In this document: in pieces, positions 34,620 through 43,348 of the stretch
Position numbering within the stretch: the first letter of the stretch is position 1
Layout of the letters: every line of letters starts with the position of its first letter
From: Deltaproteobacteria bacterium HGW-Deltaproteobacteria-15
GTDB taxonomy: Bacteria; Desulfobacterota; DSM-4660; Desulfatiglandales; HGW-15
Reading direction: 5' to 3'
Length of the DNA: 64,000 nt
Assembly: GCA_002840535.1 (NCBI GenBank)
Contig: PHBH01000041.1
Span: 41,951 to 105,950, forward strand
Notes under the pieces: model-generated
Told to the model about the DNA's origin: nothing
Seen by the model: the letters and a program-made list of their open reading frames with translations, nothing else
Database searches by the model: none
Translations under genes and position numbers: made by a program

Positions 34620-34815
34620 TATCGCCGGTTGTCTCCGGTTTGTTTACGGCGTGGTAAGCAGCGAGTTTCCACCTGAGCCATGGAGACCACCGGGAAGGCT
34701 CTCCACCCGAGCTTAGTGCTGGCGCAAAACAATGGGCAGTGGCTTTTGTTCTTATGAAGACAGGGAGCACCCCAGGCCCAACCCTGCGCCCAATTCCAAA
34801 GAGCTAAAGTGTTAC
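34620..34815. mobile_element. MITE-like element, degenerate copy C
   Basis: The right end CAAAGAGCTAAAGTGTTAC matches the terminal repeat of copies A and B. Reading leftward from there, GCGCAGGGTTGGGCCTGGGG parallels the GCGCAGAGTTTGGGCATGGGG of copy B, and further in CCCGGTGGTC is shared. Beyond that similarity fades, so the left limit is approximate. It lies between the cache-HAMP kinase and iclR, both of which are transcribed away from it. Confidence 0.5.
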
Positions 34816-34840
34816 AATTTTTTATCTTGACGGGTTGCTT

Positions 34841-34875
34841 GTTTCCATGTAAAAACTGCGTATCCATATGGAAAC
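34841..34875. promoter_or_regulatory. Inverted repeat upstream of iclR (possible operator)
   Basis: GTTTCCAT (34841-34848) and ATGGAAAC (34868-34875) form perfect 8-bp arms separated by 19 bases, ending 15 bases before the iclR start. A smaller palindrome TCCATATGGA overlaps the right arm. IclR-type regulators bind near-palindromic TGGAAA/TTTCCA-type sites, so this is a plausible autoregulatory operator. The same regulator could control the following catabolic cluster. Confidence 0.5.
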
Positions 34876-34890
34876 ATCTGGTGACCCCTC

Positions 34891-35682
34891 ATGGTCAAGT
34901 CCGCAAGCAGAGTGATCCGAATCTTAGAACTCCTTGCAGCCAACAAAAATGGCCTGGCACACAAGGATATTGCTGAAGACTTGGTCATCCCCAAAGGGAG
35001 TCTCTCCAAACTGCTCGTAAATCTCATAGAAACCCGCTATCTCTCCTTTGACTCGGCAAGCAAGACGTACAAACTGGGATCGAGAGTGCTCACACTCGCC
35101 AATTCCTATCTCTCCGGCCTGGACATGGTGCAAGCCGCACAGCCGATAGTTCGCGAGCTCGTAGCCAAAACAGACGAGTCCGCCAGTTTGCTGGTCCGGG
35201 AAGGGAATCTGGCCCTGGTCGTGCACAGACAGTACGGGAACCAGCCCATGTCTTTCCGTTTGGGAACCGGCGCACGCATTCCTTTGTATGCCACAGCCTC
35301 TGGAAAGACACTTCTTGCCTTCTCGTCCAAGGAAGAGATCGATGCCTACCTTTCCTCCGTAGAGTTGAAACCTTTGACTCACAACACCATCACCAACCCT
35401 TTGACGCTGTTGCGCGAACTGGAATCCATTCGCTCCAAAGGAGTGGCGCACTGCCTGCAGGAACAGTTCGAAGGGCTCTCTGCCATCGCGGCGCCCATCT
35501 TTGGTTTGGATGGACGTGTCTCAGCATCATTGACAATCATGTATCTCAACATACGGACATCGGAGATAGACTTCTCGCTCCTTGAAGACGCCCTGAAGAA
35601 GGCCTGTAACGAGCTCTCTGCCTGCTTAGGCTTCAGGGAGGCCGAAACAAGAGGGGTGATCCGTGAAGCTTTTTCACGTTAG
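34891..35682 (+). CDS. IclR-family transcriptional regulator
   Basis: A 263-residue regulator. The N-terminal winged helix-turn-helix is SASRVIRILELLAANKNGLA followed by HKDIAEDLVIPKGSLSKLLV. The C-terminal ligand-binding domain shows MVQAAQPIVRELVAKTDESA, GTGARIPLYATASGKTLLAF and GLSAIAAPIFGLDGRVSASL. IclR proteins commonly control degradation of aromatic or other organic acids and sense pathway intermediates. It is the first gene of the rightward catabolic cluster and lies 32 bases ahead of the ferredoxin gene, so may be cotranscribed with it. Confidence 0.95.
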   Translation: MVKSASRVIRILELLAANKNGLAHKDIAEDLVIPKGSLSKLLVNLIETRYLSFDSASKTYKLGSRVLTLANSYLSGLDMVQAAQPIVRELVAKTDESASLLVREGNLALVVHRQYGNQPMSFRLGTGARIPLYATASGKTLLAFSSKEEIDAYLSSVELKPLTHNTITNPLTLLRELESIRSKGVAHCLQEQFEGLSAIAAPIFGLDGRVSASLTIMYLNIRTSEIDFSLLEDALKKACNELSACLGFREAETRGVIREAFSR

Positions 35683-35714
35683 ACACAGACCCGAAGAAAA
35701 TGGAGAGAAGTTCG

Positions 35715-36353
35715 ATGAGATGGGGAATGGCGATCAATTTGACGAGGTGCGTGGGTTGTTATGCTTGTGTCATAGCCTGCAAGACAGAACATTTCCTGCC
35801 GCGCGACGTGGCATGGAACCGGGTGGCGGTGTTTGAAGCGGAAGGGATCAACAAACAGATTTATCCCACGCTCTGCAATCACTGCAAGGAGCCGCCATGT
35901 GTGGAGGTGTGTCCCACCGGGGCCACGGAGCAGCGGGAGGACGGCATCGTATGGGTGGACTCGGACAAGTGCATCGGCTGCCGCTCCTGCATGATGGCCT
36001 GTCCGTACCAGGTCCGCGTCTTCAATGAGAAACCCGCGGAATATTACCCGGGCCAGGGTTTCACTCCCTATGAAGAGATGCGGGAGAAGATATACCCCCT
36101 GCAGCCGGGGACGGTCTCAAAGTGCAATTTCTGCATGGAGAGGGTTGAAAAAGGGCTGAGCAATGGAAAAAGACCGGGTGTGGATCGGGAGGTGACCCCT
36201 GCCTGTGTGATTGCCTGTCCGGCGAAGGCACGCATATTCGGAGATCTGGATGATCCCGAAAGCGAGGTCTCCACCGCGATCAGGATAGGAAGGGGTTACC
36301 AGCTCAGGCCTGAAGCGGGCACGGATCCGAGCATATACTACATCGCCAAGTAG
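35715..36353 (+). CDS. Four-cluster ferredoxin-like electron transfer subunit (DmsB/PsrB type)
   Basis: A 212-residue iron-sulfur protein that passes electrons between a molybdoenzyme and a membrane subunit. Four [4Fe-4S] Cys groups are visible: CVGCYACVIACK, CNHCKEPPCVEVCP, CIGCRSCMMACP and CNFCMERV with CVIACP. It has no Tat or Sec signal, so should stay in the cytoplasm. ATG 35715 is favoured because GGAGAG lies about 9 bases upstream; ATG 35700 is possible. The NrfD-like and molybdopterin genes follow directly, giving a three-subunit complex. Confidence 0.94.
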   Translation: MRWGMAINLTRCVGCYACVIACKTEHFLPRDVAWNRVAVFEAEGINKQIYPTLCNHCKEPPCVEVCPTGATEQREDGIVWVDSDKCIGCRSCMMACPYQVRVFNEKPAEYYPGQGFTPYEEMREKIYPLQPGTVSKCNFCMERVEKGLSNGKRPGVDREVTPACVIACPAKARIFGDLDDPESEVSTAIRIGRGYQLRPEAGTDPSIYYIAK

Positions 36354-36369
36354 CCGAACGGGGAGGGCT

Positions 36370-37275
36370 ATGATGCAGAGCGAACAGATTCGACCGTACG
36401 AATACATGATCTATCCGACACTCCAAACCGCCTGGATCAGGGGAAAGGGGTTGCTGCTCTTTGCGGGGCTGTTTTTTGTGGAATTCGGGGCAGGCCTCTT
36501 CCTGGCCGCATCCCTGTTTCACAGCCTTTGGGGGCAGACAGCGGGTTGGCTGATTTCCGGAATTCTCGGGGGAGGTTCGCACTTCCTGTTCCTCGGCCAT
36601 CCCTTCAGGATTTACAGGGCCGTGAAAAGACCGGGGAAGGCCTGGATTTCGCGCGGCCTGTTCATCATCTCTCTTTTTCAACTGTTCGCCTTCATTCATC
36701 TGGTCCTGTCCTATCTTTCAATGTCCTCAGCATGGGTGCTGATTCCCGCGCAAGTCCTGGCAGTGGCCACGATCCTCTATGGCGGCTTTGAAATCGCCGA
36801 TGTCAAGTCCATCCCGACCTGGCATTCGGGGTTCCTGCCGGTTCAGATGCTCTTGAGGAGCTTTCTGGCCGGATTCTCGGTCCTGCTGGCCGTGAACCTG
36901 CTGTTGGGTCTCATGCCCCATATCCAAGCGACCGAGTGGATTTCGGTGATCCTCCTCATCAATGCCTGCCTTTTCGCCTTGGCCCTCGTGAGCCTCGGTA
37001 TCGAGGAGGGCAAGGAAAAGATCTCCCTGCGAATGATGATGAAGGGAGAGCTCAAGTGGATGTTCTGGCTCGGCATCGTCGGGGCCGGAATGATCGTTCC
37101 CCTGATCGCCGCCGCATACGGCCTTTCCGCCGGCGGGGGGAAAGCGAACGTTTCTATTCTTCTGATTGCCGTGGTCCTGCAGGTTCTGGGGGACCTGCTC
37201 TTACGCTACGGTCTGATGAGGACAGGGTACTTCCCGGGCATATTCCCGTGCATGCCCAAGGAATTCAAGAGATGA
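36370..37275 (+). CDS. NrfD/PsrC-like membrane subunit
   Basis: A 301-residue integral membrane protein with about eight helices, of the NrfD/DmsC family, that exchanges electrons with the quinone pool. HFLFLGHPFRIYRAVKRPGK and AWISRGLFIISLFQLFAFIH are typical, as is the C-terminal VVLQVLGDLLLRYGLMRTGY. It follows the ferredoxin by 16 bases. The 164 bases to the next gene contain a short repeat (GATTTCAGATTTCAAATTTC near 37343) and no gene. Confidence 0.87.
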   Translation: MMQSEQIRPYEYMIYPTLQTAWIRGKGLLLFAGLFFVEFGAGLFLAASLFHSLWGQTAGWLISGILGGGSHFLFLGHPFRIYRAVKRPGKAWISRGLFIISLFQLFAFIHLVLSYLSMSSAWVLIPAQVLAVATILYGGFEIADVKSIPTWHSGFLPVQMLLRSFLAGFSVLLAVNLLLGLMPHIQATEWISVILLINACLFALALVSLGIEEGKEKISLRMMMKGELKWMFWLGIVGAGMIVPLIAAAYGLSAGGGKANVSILLIAVVLQVLGDLLLRYGLMRTGYFPGIFPCMPKEFKR

Positions 37276-37439
37276 CGGAGAGACGGAGTCACCCGACCTT
37301 CCTTGAGCAGGGTGAGGAAGGAGACACCCCCCCCCGGGGCTTGATTTCAGATTTCAAATTTCAAATCTCAGAGGTCTTCATGCTTCACGTCAAGAATATC
37401 CGGACCAGGGGCAAGCAGTACTTCTAATGGAGGAGAGAC

Positions 37440-40118
37440 ATGCCTAGGCCAATGACGGGCAAAGGAACCGAACGCTGGGTTCATACGCAGTGCGGTCAGT
37501 GCTATGGAGGATGCGGCATGGCCGTGAAGGTGGTGGATGGGGTCGCGGTGCAGGTGGAGGGCGAGCCGGACAGCGACATGGGCAGCCGGGGAGGTCTCTG
37601 CGGCAAGGGGTCTGCCAACATCATGAGCCTCTATGACCCGAACCGGATCAAGTACCCCGTAAAAAGGACCAATCCCAGGAAAGGGATCGGGCAGGATCCC
37701 GGGTGGGAGAGGATCTCGTGGGAAGAGGCGATGAGCACCATTGCCGGAAAGCACAAAGAGGTGCTGAAAAAGGATCCGCGAGCCGTTGCCATCGCCGGTT
37801 CTCCGTCCCCCGGGACGAACAAGAAACTCTCGGTGATCTTCTCGGGTTTTCTCCTGACCATCGGCTGCCGCGCCTTTGCCCCCGGAGGCGTAGGATTGCA
37901 CTGCGGCAACGGCGCACACTTCGGGGCCGGCCTGGTGCACTGTTCCTGGTCGGTGCTTGCGGACTACAAGTACTGCAATTACGCGATCCAGTTCGGCTCG
38001 AACAAGGGGACCGGTTCCGGGCACAGCTCTGCCCAGAACCTGAGGCGCGCTGCCGAGGCAAGGGCGAGGGGAATGAAGAACATCGTCTTCGACCCCATAT
38101 GCAATTTTGCAGGAGGCAAGGCCACGGAATGGGTCCCCATCCTGCCGGGCACGGATCTGGCCGTGATCCTTGCCATGTGCAACATCATCGTGAACAAGGC
38201 GGGAAAATATGACGAAGAATTCCTGAAGAAATATACGAACGGTCCTTACCTGGTAGGACCGGACCAGCGGTTCGTGAGGGACAGGGAGAGCGGCCAACCC
38301 CTCTTGTGGGACGAATCCGAAAACAGGGCCAAGACCTGGAACGATCCCACCCTGTCGCCCCAATGCGCGCTTCTCGGGGATTTCGAGGTAAACGGCGTGA
38401 AATGCCGGCCCGCCTTCCACCTCCTGAAAGAGCATCTGAGGCAGTATGAACCGGGGTGGGCGGAAAAGGTCAGCACGGTCCCGGCGGCAAAGATCGAGCG
38501 TATCGCCAGAGAATTCCTTGAAGAGGCGAGGATCGGGGCGACCATAGAGATCGAGGGAGTCAGGCTGCCTTACCGGCCGGTCGCCTCGTTCATGTTCCGG
38601 GGCGGCCAGGGTCATTCGAACTGCTTTCATCAGTATTTTGCCACATGCCTTCTGAACCAGCTGGTGGGAAATGTGGAGGCGGTAGGCGGCACAATCGGCT
38701 GGCCCGCACGGGGGTTCGGCTACCCTGAAACCGGATATCCGCGCTACGAACCCTATGCCAGCGTGGACGGCATGGTCACGCCGGGCCAGTGGGTCACCCA
38801 CGATCCCTGGCCCCCGGAGGATCCGAAGTGGCCGGAGCGGTTGACCCTTCAGGACTTCTTCGTCCATTCCCATACATCGGGCCACCCCTATGCGGACGAC
38901 TTCGAAGAGGTGTGGGACAAGGCCGGCCGGCCCTATGAATGCCAGATCGTGGCCTTTATCGGAGGCAATCTCTTCAAGTCCACGGCGCATGTGGAGTCCA
39001 CCGGAAGATTCCTCTCCAAGGTCCCCTTTTGCTGGGGCGTGTTCACCGAACACAATGAGACCACCGAAGCCTATCTGGACATCGTGCTGCCGGAAAAACA
39101 TCCTCTGGAACAATTGGATGTGAGCAGTTCCATCGGCTATTTTTTCAATTACCCCACAGGCATGGAGGACTGGACTTTCCACCTGCGACAGCCTGCAGTG
39201 AAGAATCGCTATGAGGAAAGGGACCTGCTGGAGATCATGTTCGACCTGGCCGACAGGATTGGGCCGGAGGTAAGAGCCAGGTACAATACCTATCTGGACA
39301 CCTATTTTTCCGGGAAGCTGACAAAATGGGGAGCCGCCGAGATGGAGTCCCATGCCGCAGAGGGCGTGATCCAGAAGATTTCCGAGCAATATCCCATCAT
39401 AAAACCGGACGAAAGGCTCTCGAACGAGGAGTTCATCGACCGCACCCTGAAATACATGTTCGGTAAGGGGAAAGGGTTCCAGTACTTCAGGGAGAAGGGA
39501 TTCCAGACTTGGAAGAAGCGACCCGAGGAGGCCTATTGGCGCACCTTCTGCACCGGGCGAAGTCCCGTCTATTTTGAGTTTCTCCTGAACACCAAGGAAA
39601 AAGGCATGCCCATAGCCGATAAGCTCGGCATCCGAATGGACTGGAACCAGTACACGCCTCTGCTCACCTATTTCCCCTCTGTCCTTTATGAGGAAGAGAA
39701 AACGCATCCCGATCACGATCTCATCGCCTTCACCTATCGGGATACCCTCCACTCCGCGACCGCCACCTTTGAAAATCCTCTGCTCGACGAGATGAGCAGG
39801 AACAACCCTTTCACCTACAACATCTGCATTCATCCGGAGACAGCCGGGGAAAAGGGGATCAAGGATGGAGACATGGTCGTGGCGGAGAACATCAGGGGCA
39901 ACAGCATGACCGGCCGGGCAAAGCTGATGAGCGGCATTCATCCGCGGGCGATCGCGTCGATTACGGGGGGAGGAGGCTGGGCCAAGGGCCGGCCCATAGC
40001 AAAGGGCAAGGGGGCGATGTTCAACAACCTGTTGATGAACGACATGGAACACAAGTGCCCCGTGACATTGTCCATAGAAACCGCTGTGAGAGTGAAGGTT
40101 CGTAAGGTGGAGGGCTGA
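37440..40118 (+). CDS. Molybdopterin oxidoreductase, catalytic subunit (unknown substrate)
   Basis: An 892-residue member of the DMSO reductase superfamily holding Mo (or W) on two pyranopterins. An N-terminal [4Fe-4S] motif is present (CGQCYGGCGMAVKVVDG, then GGLCGKG), followed by YDPNRIKYPVKR and WERISWEEAM. A Cys-rich segment (GLHCGNGAHFGAGLVHCSWS, about residues 158-177) is where a protein metal ligand is expected; a Cys ligand is probable but not certain. The C-terminal pterin-binding domain includes NPFTYNICIHPETAGEKGIK. There is no Tat signal, so it is probably cytoplasmic. With the ferredoxin and NrfD subunits it could be quinone-linked. I cannot name the substrate. Confidence 0.88.
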   Translation: MPRPMTGKGTERWVHTQCGQCYGGCGMAVKVVDGVAVQVEGEPDSDMGSRGGLCGKGSANIMSLYDPNRIKYPVKRTNPRKGIGQDPGWERISWEEAMSTIAGKHKEVLKKDPRAVAIAGSPSPGTNKKLSVIFSGFLLTIGCRAFAPGGVGLHCGNGAHFGAGLVHCSWSVLADYKYCNYAIQFGSNKGTGSGHSSAQNLRRAAEARARGMKNIVFDPICNFAGGKATEWVPILPGTDLAVILAMCNIIVNKAGKYDEEFLKKYTNGPYLVGPDQRFVRDRESGQPLLWDESENRAKTWNDPTLSPQCALLGDFEVNGVKCRPAFHLLKEHLRQYEPGWAEKVSTVPAAKIERIAREFLEEARIGATIEIEGVRLPYRPVASFMFRGGQGHSNCFHQYFATCLLNQLVGNVEAVGGTIGWPARGFGYPETGYPRYEPYASVDGMVTPGQWVTHDPWPPEDPKWPERLTLQDFFVHSHTSGHPYADDFEEVWDKAGRPYECQIVAFIGGNLFKSTAHVESTGRFLSKVPFCWGVFTEHNETTEAYLDIVLPEKHPLEQLDVSSSIGYFFNYPTGMEDWTFHLRQPAVKNRYEERDLLEIMFDLADRIGPEVRARYNTYLDTYFSGKLTKWGAAEMESHAAEGVIQKISEQYPIIKPDERLSNEEFIDRTLKYMFGKGKGFQYFREKGFQTWKKRPEEAYWRTFCTGRSPVYFEFLLNTKEKGMPIADKLGIRMDWNQYTPLLTYFPSVLYEEEKTHPDHDLIAFTYRDTLHSATATFENPLLDEMSRNNPFTYNICIHPETAGEKGIKDGDMVVAENIRGNSMTGRAKLMSGIHPRAIASITGGGGWAKGRPIAKGKGAMFNNLLMNDMEHKCPVTLSIETAVRVKVRKVEG

Positions 40119-40200
40119 GAGCGATATCATCCCTGTCGCACGCCTGTGAAGCCTCCTTCTAAAAGCTTCAGACCAGACAACCGTAAGTACAGAAGAGAAG

Positions 40201-40656
40201 ATGCAGAAGCATGACACCTTTTCCGGTCTTTTCCTTCTTGCGCTCTCGCTCGCCATGTGCATCGGCGCCATGCAGCTCGGGGTGGGGACTCTCCATTCCC
40301 CGGGCTCGGGGTTCTTTCCCCTGGCGGGCGGGCTGGCTCTAACCATATTTTCGATTCTCATTCTCTATCAGGCGAGGGGCGAGACCAGAGCCGCTCGATT
40401 CTGGACGGCCGGCGCAAACAAGCGGTCCATCTATCTGACCGTGGTGTTCCTTGTCCTGTACTCGTTGATCCTGGAAGAATTGGGATTCATCGGCTCGACC
40501 ATCCTTCTATTCGTAGCGGTCAGCCGCTTTGTGTCCCTCCATCGCTGGAAGACGTCTATCTTTTTCGCGCTTGCGGTGAGCATCGCGACTTATTTTCTCT
40601 TCACCCTTCTGCTTCGGGCCCCTCTTCCGGAGGGGGTTTTGGAGAGACTTTTCTGA
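40201..40656 (+). CDS. tctB: Tripartite tricarboxylate transporter small subunit TctB
   Basis: A 151-residue membrane protein with four helices, the small permease of a TTT system. DTFSGLFLLALSLAMCIGAM, the GVGTLHSPGSGFFPLAGGLA region and AVSIATYFLFTLLLRAPLPE are typical of the family. It overlaps tctA by one base. The TTT system uses a cation gradient to import di- or tricarboxylates and other organic acids. Confidence 0.9.
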   Translation: MQKHDTFSGLFLLALSLAMCIGAMQLGVGTLHSPGSGFFPLAGGLALTIFSILILYQARGETRAARFWTAGANKRSIYLTVVFLVLYSLILEELGFIGSTILLFVAVSRFVSLHRWKTSIFFALAVSIATYFLFTLLLRAPLPEGVLERLF

Positions 40657-42152
40657 TGGACTTCCTGTCCAATATTGCCTTGGGCTTTTCGGTGATCGCG
40701 GAGCCTGTGAATTTTTTCTTCTGCTTCATGGGGGTCTTGCTCGGAACCCTGATCGGGGTTCTGCCCGGCCTGGGCCCCGGAGCCACCATCTCCCTGCTCC
40801 TGCCTTTAACTTATCACCTGGAACCCATATCGAGCATCATCATGGTGGCCGGGATCTACTATGGCGCGAAGTACGGAGGCTCCACCACCTCCATCCTGCT
40901 CAACATCCCGGGGGAGGTGGACTCGGTGGTCACCTGCCTGGACGGTTACCAGATGGCCCGCCAGGGAAAGGCGGGAAGGGCTCTAGGGATATCCGCATTC
41001 GGGTCATTCATCGCAGGCACCTTTGCGACCCTGGGCTTGATGCTGGTTGCGCCTGCCCTCGCAAGAGTCGCATTGAGCTTCGGGCCCCCGGAGATGTTCT
41101 CTCTGATGATCCTGGCATTGACCCTCATCACATTCATGTCCACGGGCTCCCAGGTCAAGGGACTGGCCATGGCGGCGCTCGGCCTGTTCCTGGGCTCCGT
41201 CGGGCAGGATGTCTTCAATAACGTGGATCGGTTCGTTTTCGGCTTCCACTTCCTGCTCGAGGGGCTGGGAATCGTTCCCGTGATCGTAGGTCTCTTCGGT
41301 GTTGGGGAGGTGCTGAGCAATCTCGAGGTCCAGATGAAGGGGGAGGTGTTTCAGAAGAGGGTCTCGAACCTGCTTCCCACCTGGCAGGACTGGAAGGACT
41401 CCACCTGGCCCATTATCCGTGGCACCGTTGTCGGCTTTTTCGTGGGCATCATCCCGGGCGGAGGAGGCATTGCCTCCACTTTCGCTTCCTACACCATTGA
41501 GAAGAGAATGTCCAAACACCCGGAAAAATTCGGGGCCGGGGCCATAGAAGGGGTGGCGGGGCCGGAGGCGGCGAACAACGCGTGTTCGGGTGCCAACTTC
41601 ATCCCCCTGATGACCCTGGGGATCCCTACCAACGGCATCATGGCCGTCATCTTTGCATCGCTGATGATCAACGGGCTGCAGCCCGGACCTCTGCTCATCC
41701 AGAACCAGCCGGCGCTGTTCTGGGGCGTGATTGCGAGCATGTACCTGGGAAACGTGATGCTGGTACTTCTCAACCTGCCCCTGATTGGAATCTGGGTACG
41801 GTTTCTCACAATCCCCTACTCCATCCTGGCCCCCTTGATCCTCTTCTTCTGTCTTCTGGGTGCGTACACCGTGAAGAATGCCGTGGGAGACCTGATCATC
41901 ATGATTCTGTTCGGTGTCCTCGGTTTTCTCATGAGGAAGTTCCGTTACGAGGGGGCGCCTTTGATCATGGGTTTTGTAATCAGTGACCTGATGGAGGGCG
42001 CATTCATCCGATCTCTGCTCATCTCGAAGGGAAGCTTTGCGATTTTTTTCACGAGGCCGATTTCATGCGCGGTCATGATCGCGGCCGTGCTCCTTTTCGT
42101 GCTTCCCTTTTTCGGCAAGAAGCCGCTCAAACTCGGAGCGGACGACGACTGA
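40656..42152 (+). CDS. tctA: Tripartite tricarboxylate transporter large subunit TctA
   Basis: A 498-residue permease with about 11-12 helices. The family hallmarks are GTLIGVLPGLGPGATISLLL, YYGAKYGGSTTSILLNIPGE, FVGIIPGGGGIASTFASYTI and GPEAANNACSGANFIPLMTL. The ATG shares its A with the tctB stop. It is the channel-forming partner of the binding protein encoded 150 bases downstream. Confidence 0.97.
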   Translation: MDFLSNIALGFSVIAEPVNFFFCFMGVLLGTLIGVLPGLGPGATISLLLPLTYHLEPISSIIMVAGIYYGAKYGGSTTSILLNIPGEVDSVVTCLDGYQMARQGKAGRALGISAFGSFIAGTFATLGLMLVAPALARVALSFGPPEMFSLMILALTLITFMSTGSQVKGLAMAALGLFLGSVGQDVFNNVDRFVFGFHFLLEGLGIVPVIVGLFGVGEVLSNLEVQMKGEVFQKRVSNLLPTWQDWKDSTWPIIRGTVVGFFVGIIPGGGGIASTFASYTIEKRMSKHPEKFGAGAIEGVAGPEAANNACSGANFIPLMTLGIPTNGIMAVIFASLMINGLQPGPLLIQNQPALFWGVIASMYLGNVMLVLLNLPLIGIWVRFLTIPYSILAPLILFFCLLGAYTVKNAVGDLIIMILFGVLGFLMRKFRYEGAPLIMGFVISDLMEGAFIRSLLISKGSFAIFFTRPISCAVMIAAVLLFVLPFFGKKPLKLGADDD

Positions 42153-42300
42153 CGGCATCACGGAACCCCTTGGCGACTATGCAGGAAGGCCGGGGGTTCG
42201 GAGTATGTTCCTTTTCAGATGCCGGACGTTGGGGGGGATTTTGGGAACCCCTCATCAGCGGCCGTTTGACGAAACCTAAAACCCGAAAGGAGATCGAACG

Positions 42301-43278
42301 ATGAAGAGGAAATTCATGGGAACGGCATGGACAGCGCTCATCCTTGCGATGGTCGCACTTTACCCCGCAGCCGCTGCGGAGTATCCCGAAAGAAACATGA
42401 ACATGTACTGCTGTTTCGCGCCAGGTGGAACCGTGGATTCAGGAATTCGGGCCTTGTGCAACGGCGCGGAGAAGGTTCTGGGCCAGAATATCGTCATTGC
42501 CAACAAGGACGGCGGCACCGGAACAGTGGGTCTTGCAGCGCTGGCAGGGGAAAAACCGGACGGCTACACCCTGGCTGCGACCTCCAGCGCGGCGATTATG
42601 AGGGTGCCCCTCACCAGGAAGATGACCTACAAGCCCCTTGCCAGCTTCACCAATATCTACGCCTTTGCAGGGGCTGCCAGCGGGCTTCTGGTCAGACCGG
42701 ACTCCCCCTTCAAGACCTTCAAGGATTTGCTCGAATATGCCAGAAAAAACCCCGGCAAGGTGACCTATTCCACTCTTGGAGCGGGTTCTGTGCCGCACAT
42801 CCTTATGCAGGTCATCGCGATGAGAGAGAAGATCGATTGGGTCCATGTCCCCTACAAGGGTACATCACCTGCTGAAACGGCGGCTCTTGGCGGCCATGTG
42901 GATGCAGTCTCCGCAGGAGACGTCAACAAGGCTCTGAGCGGCCAGATGAGAGCGCTTCTCATGCACACCAGGGAGCGTTTCGACCGGTTGCCGGATGTTC
43001 AGACCACGATGGAATTGTACCAGGTTTATAATGATTCCCTGTTTGCGGTCTATGGCCCTGCCGGAATGGATCCGGCCGTGGTCAAAAAGCTTGAAGACGC
43101 CTTTGCCAAGGCCCAGGAGATGGATTCCTGGAAGCCTTATGTCGAGCGGTTCGGGGTTGTCTCGCTCAAGATGCGAAGCGCAGAGTATACCAAGTTCCTC
43201 CAGGAGCGCTGGGACAGTGAAGTCGAGCTGGAAAAGACCCTTGGCCTGATCAAGGAGCCGGCCACTCAACCCAGGTAA
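42301..43278 (+). CDS. tctC: Tripartite tricarboxylate transporter binding protein TctC
   Basis: A 325-residue periplasmic binding protein with a signal peptide ending near YPAAAAEYPE. CCFAPGGTVDSGIRALCNGA is the usual substrate-contacting loop of the TctC/Bug family, and LAGEKPDGYTLAATSSAAIM, WVHVPYKGTSPAETAALGGH and PAGMDPAVVKKLEDAFAKA follow the family pattern. AAAGGAG lies just ahead of ATG 42301. The ligand is unknown; the adjacent oxidoreductases make an organic acid likely. Confidence 0.95.
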   Translation: MKRKFMGTAWTALILAMVALYPAAAAEYPERNMNMYCCFAPGGTVDSGIRALCNGAEKVLGQNIVIANKDGGTGTVGLAALAGEKPDGYTLAATSSAAIMRVPLTRKMTYKPLASFTNIYAFAGAASGLLVRPDSPFKTFKDLLEYARKNPGKVTYSTLGAGSVPHILMQVIAMREKIDWVHVPYKGTSPAETAALGGHVDAVSAGDVNKALSGQMRALLMHTRERFDRLPDVQTTMELYQVYNDSLFAVYGPAGMDPAVVKKLEDAFAKAQEMDSWKPYVERFGVVSLKMRSAEYTKFLQERWDSEVELEKTLGLIKEPATQPR

Positions 43279-43348
43279 GCAGATGATGATTTGTTTGCGG
43301 CGAGCAGGAGAATCAGGAATCCCCACGGAGCTTTAATAAGGAGATTGG

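Noticed and set aside
37368..40361. Long (~997-codon) leftward frame opposite the first molybdopterin oxidoreductase
   Set aside because: It is the antisense shadow of a clear family member in high-GC DNA; the product has no family motif and is rich in His, Arg and Pro as expected of a shadow.
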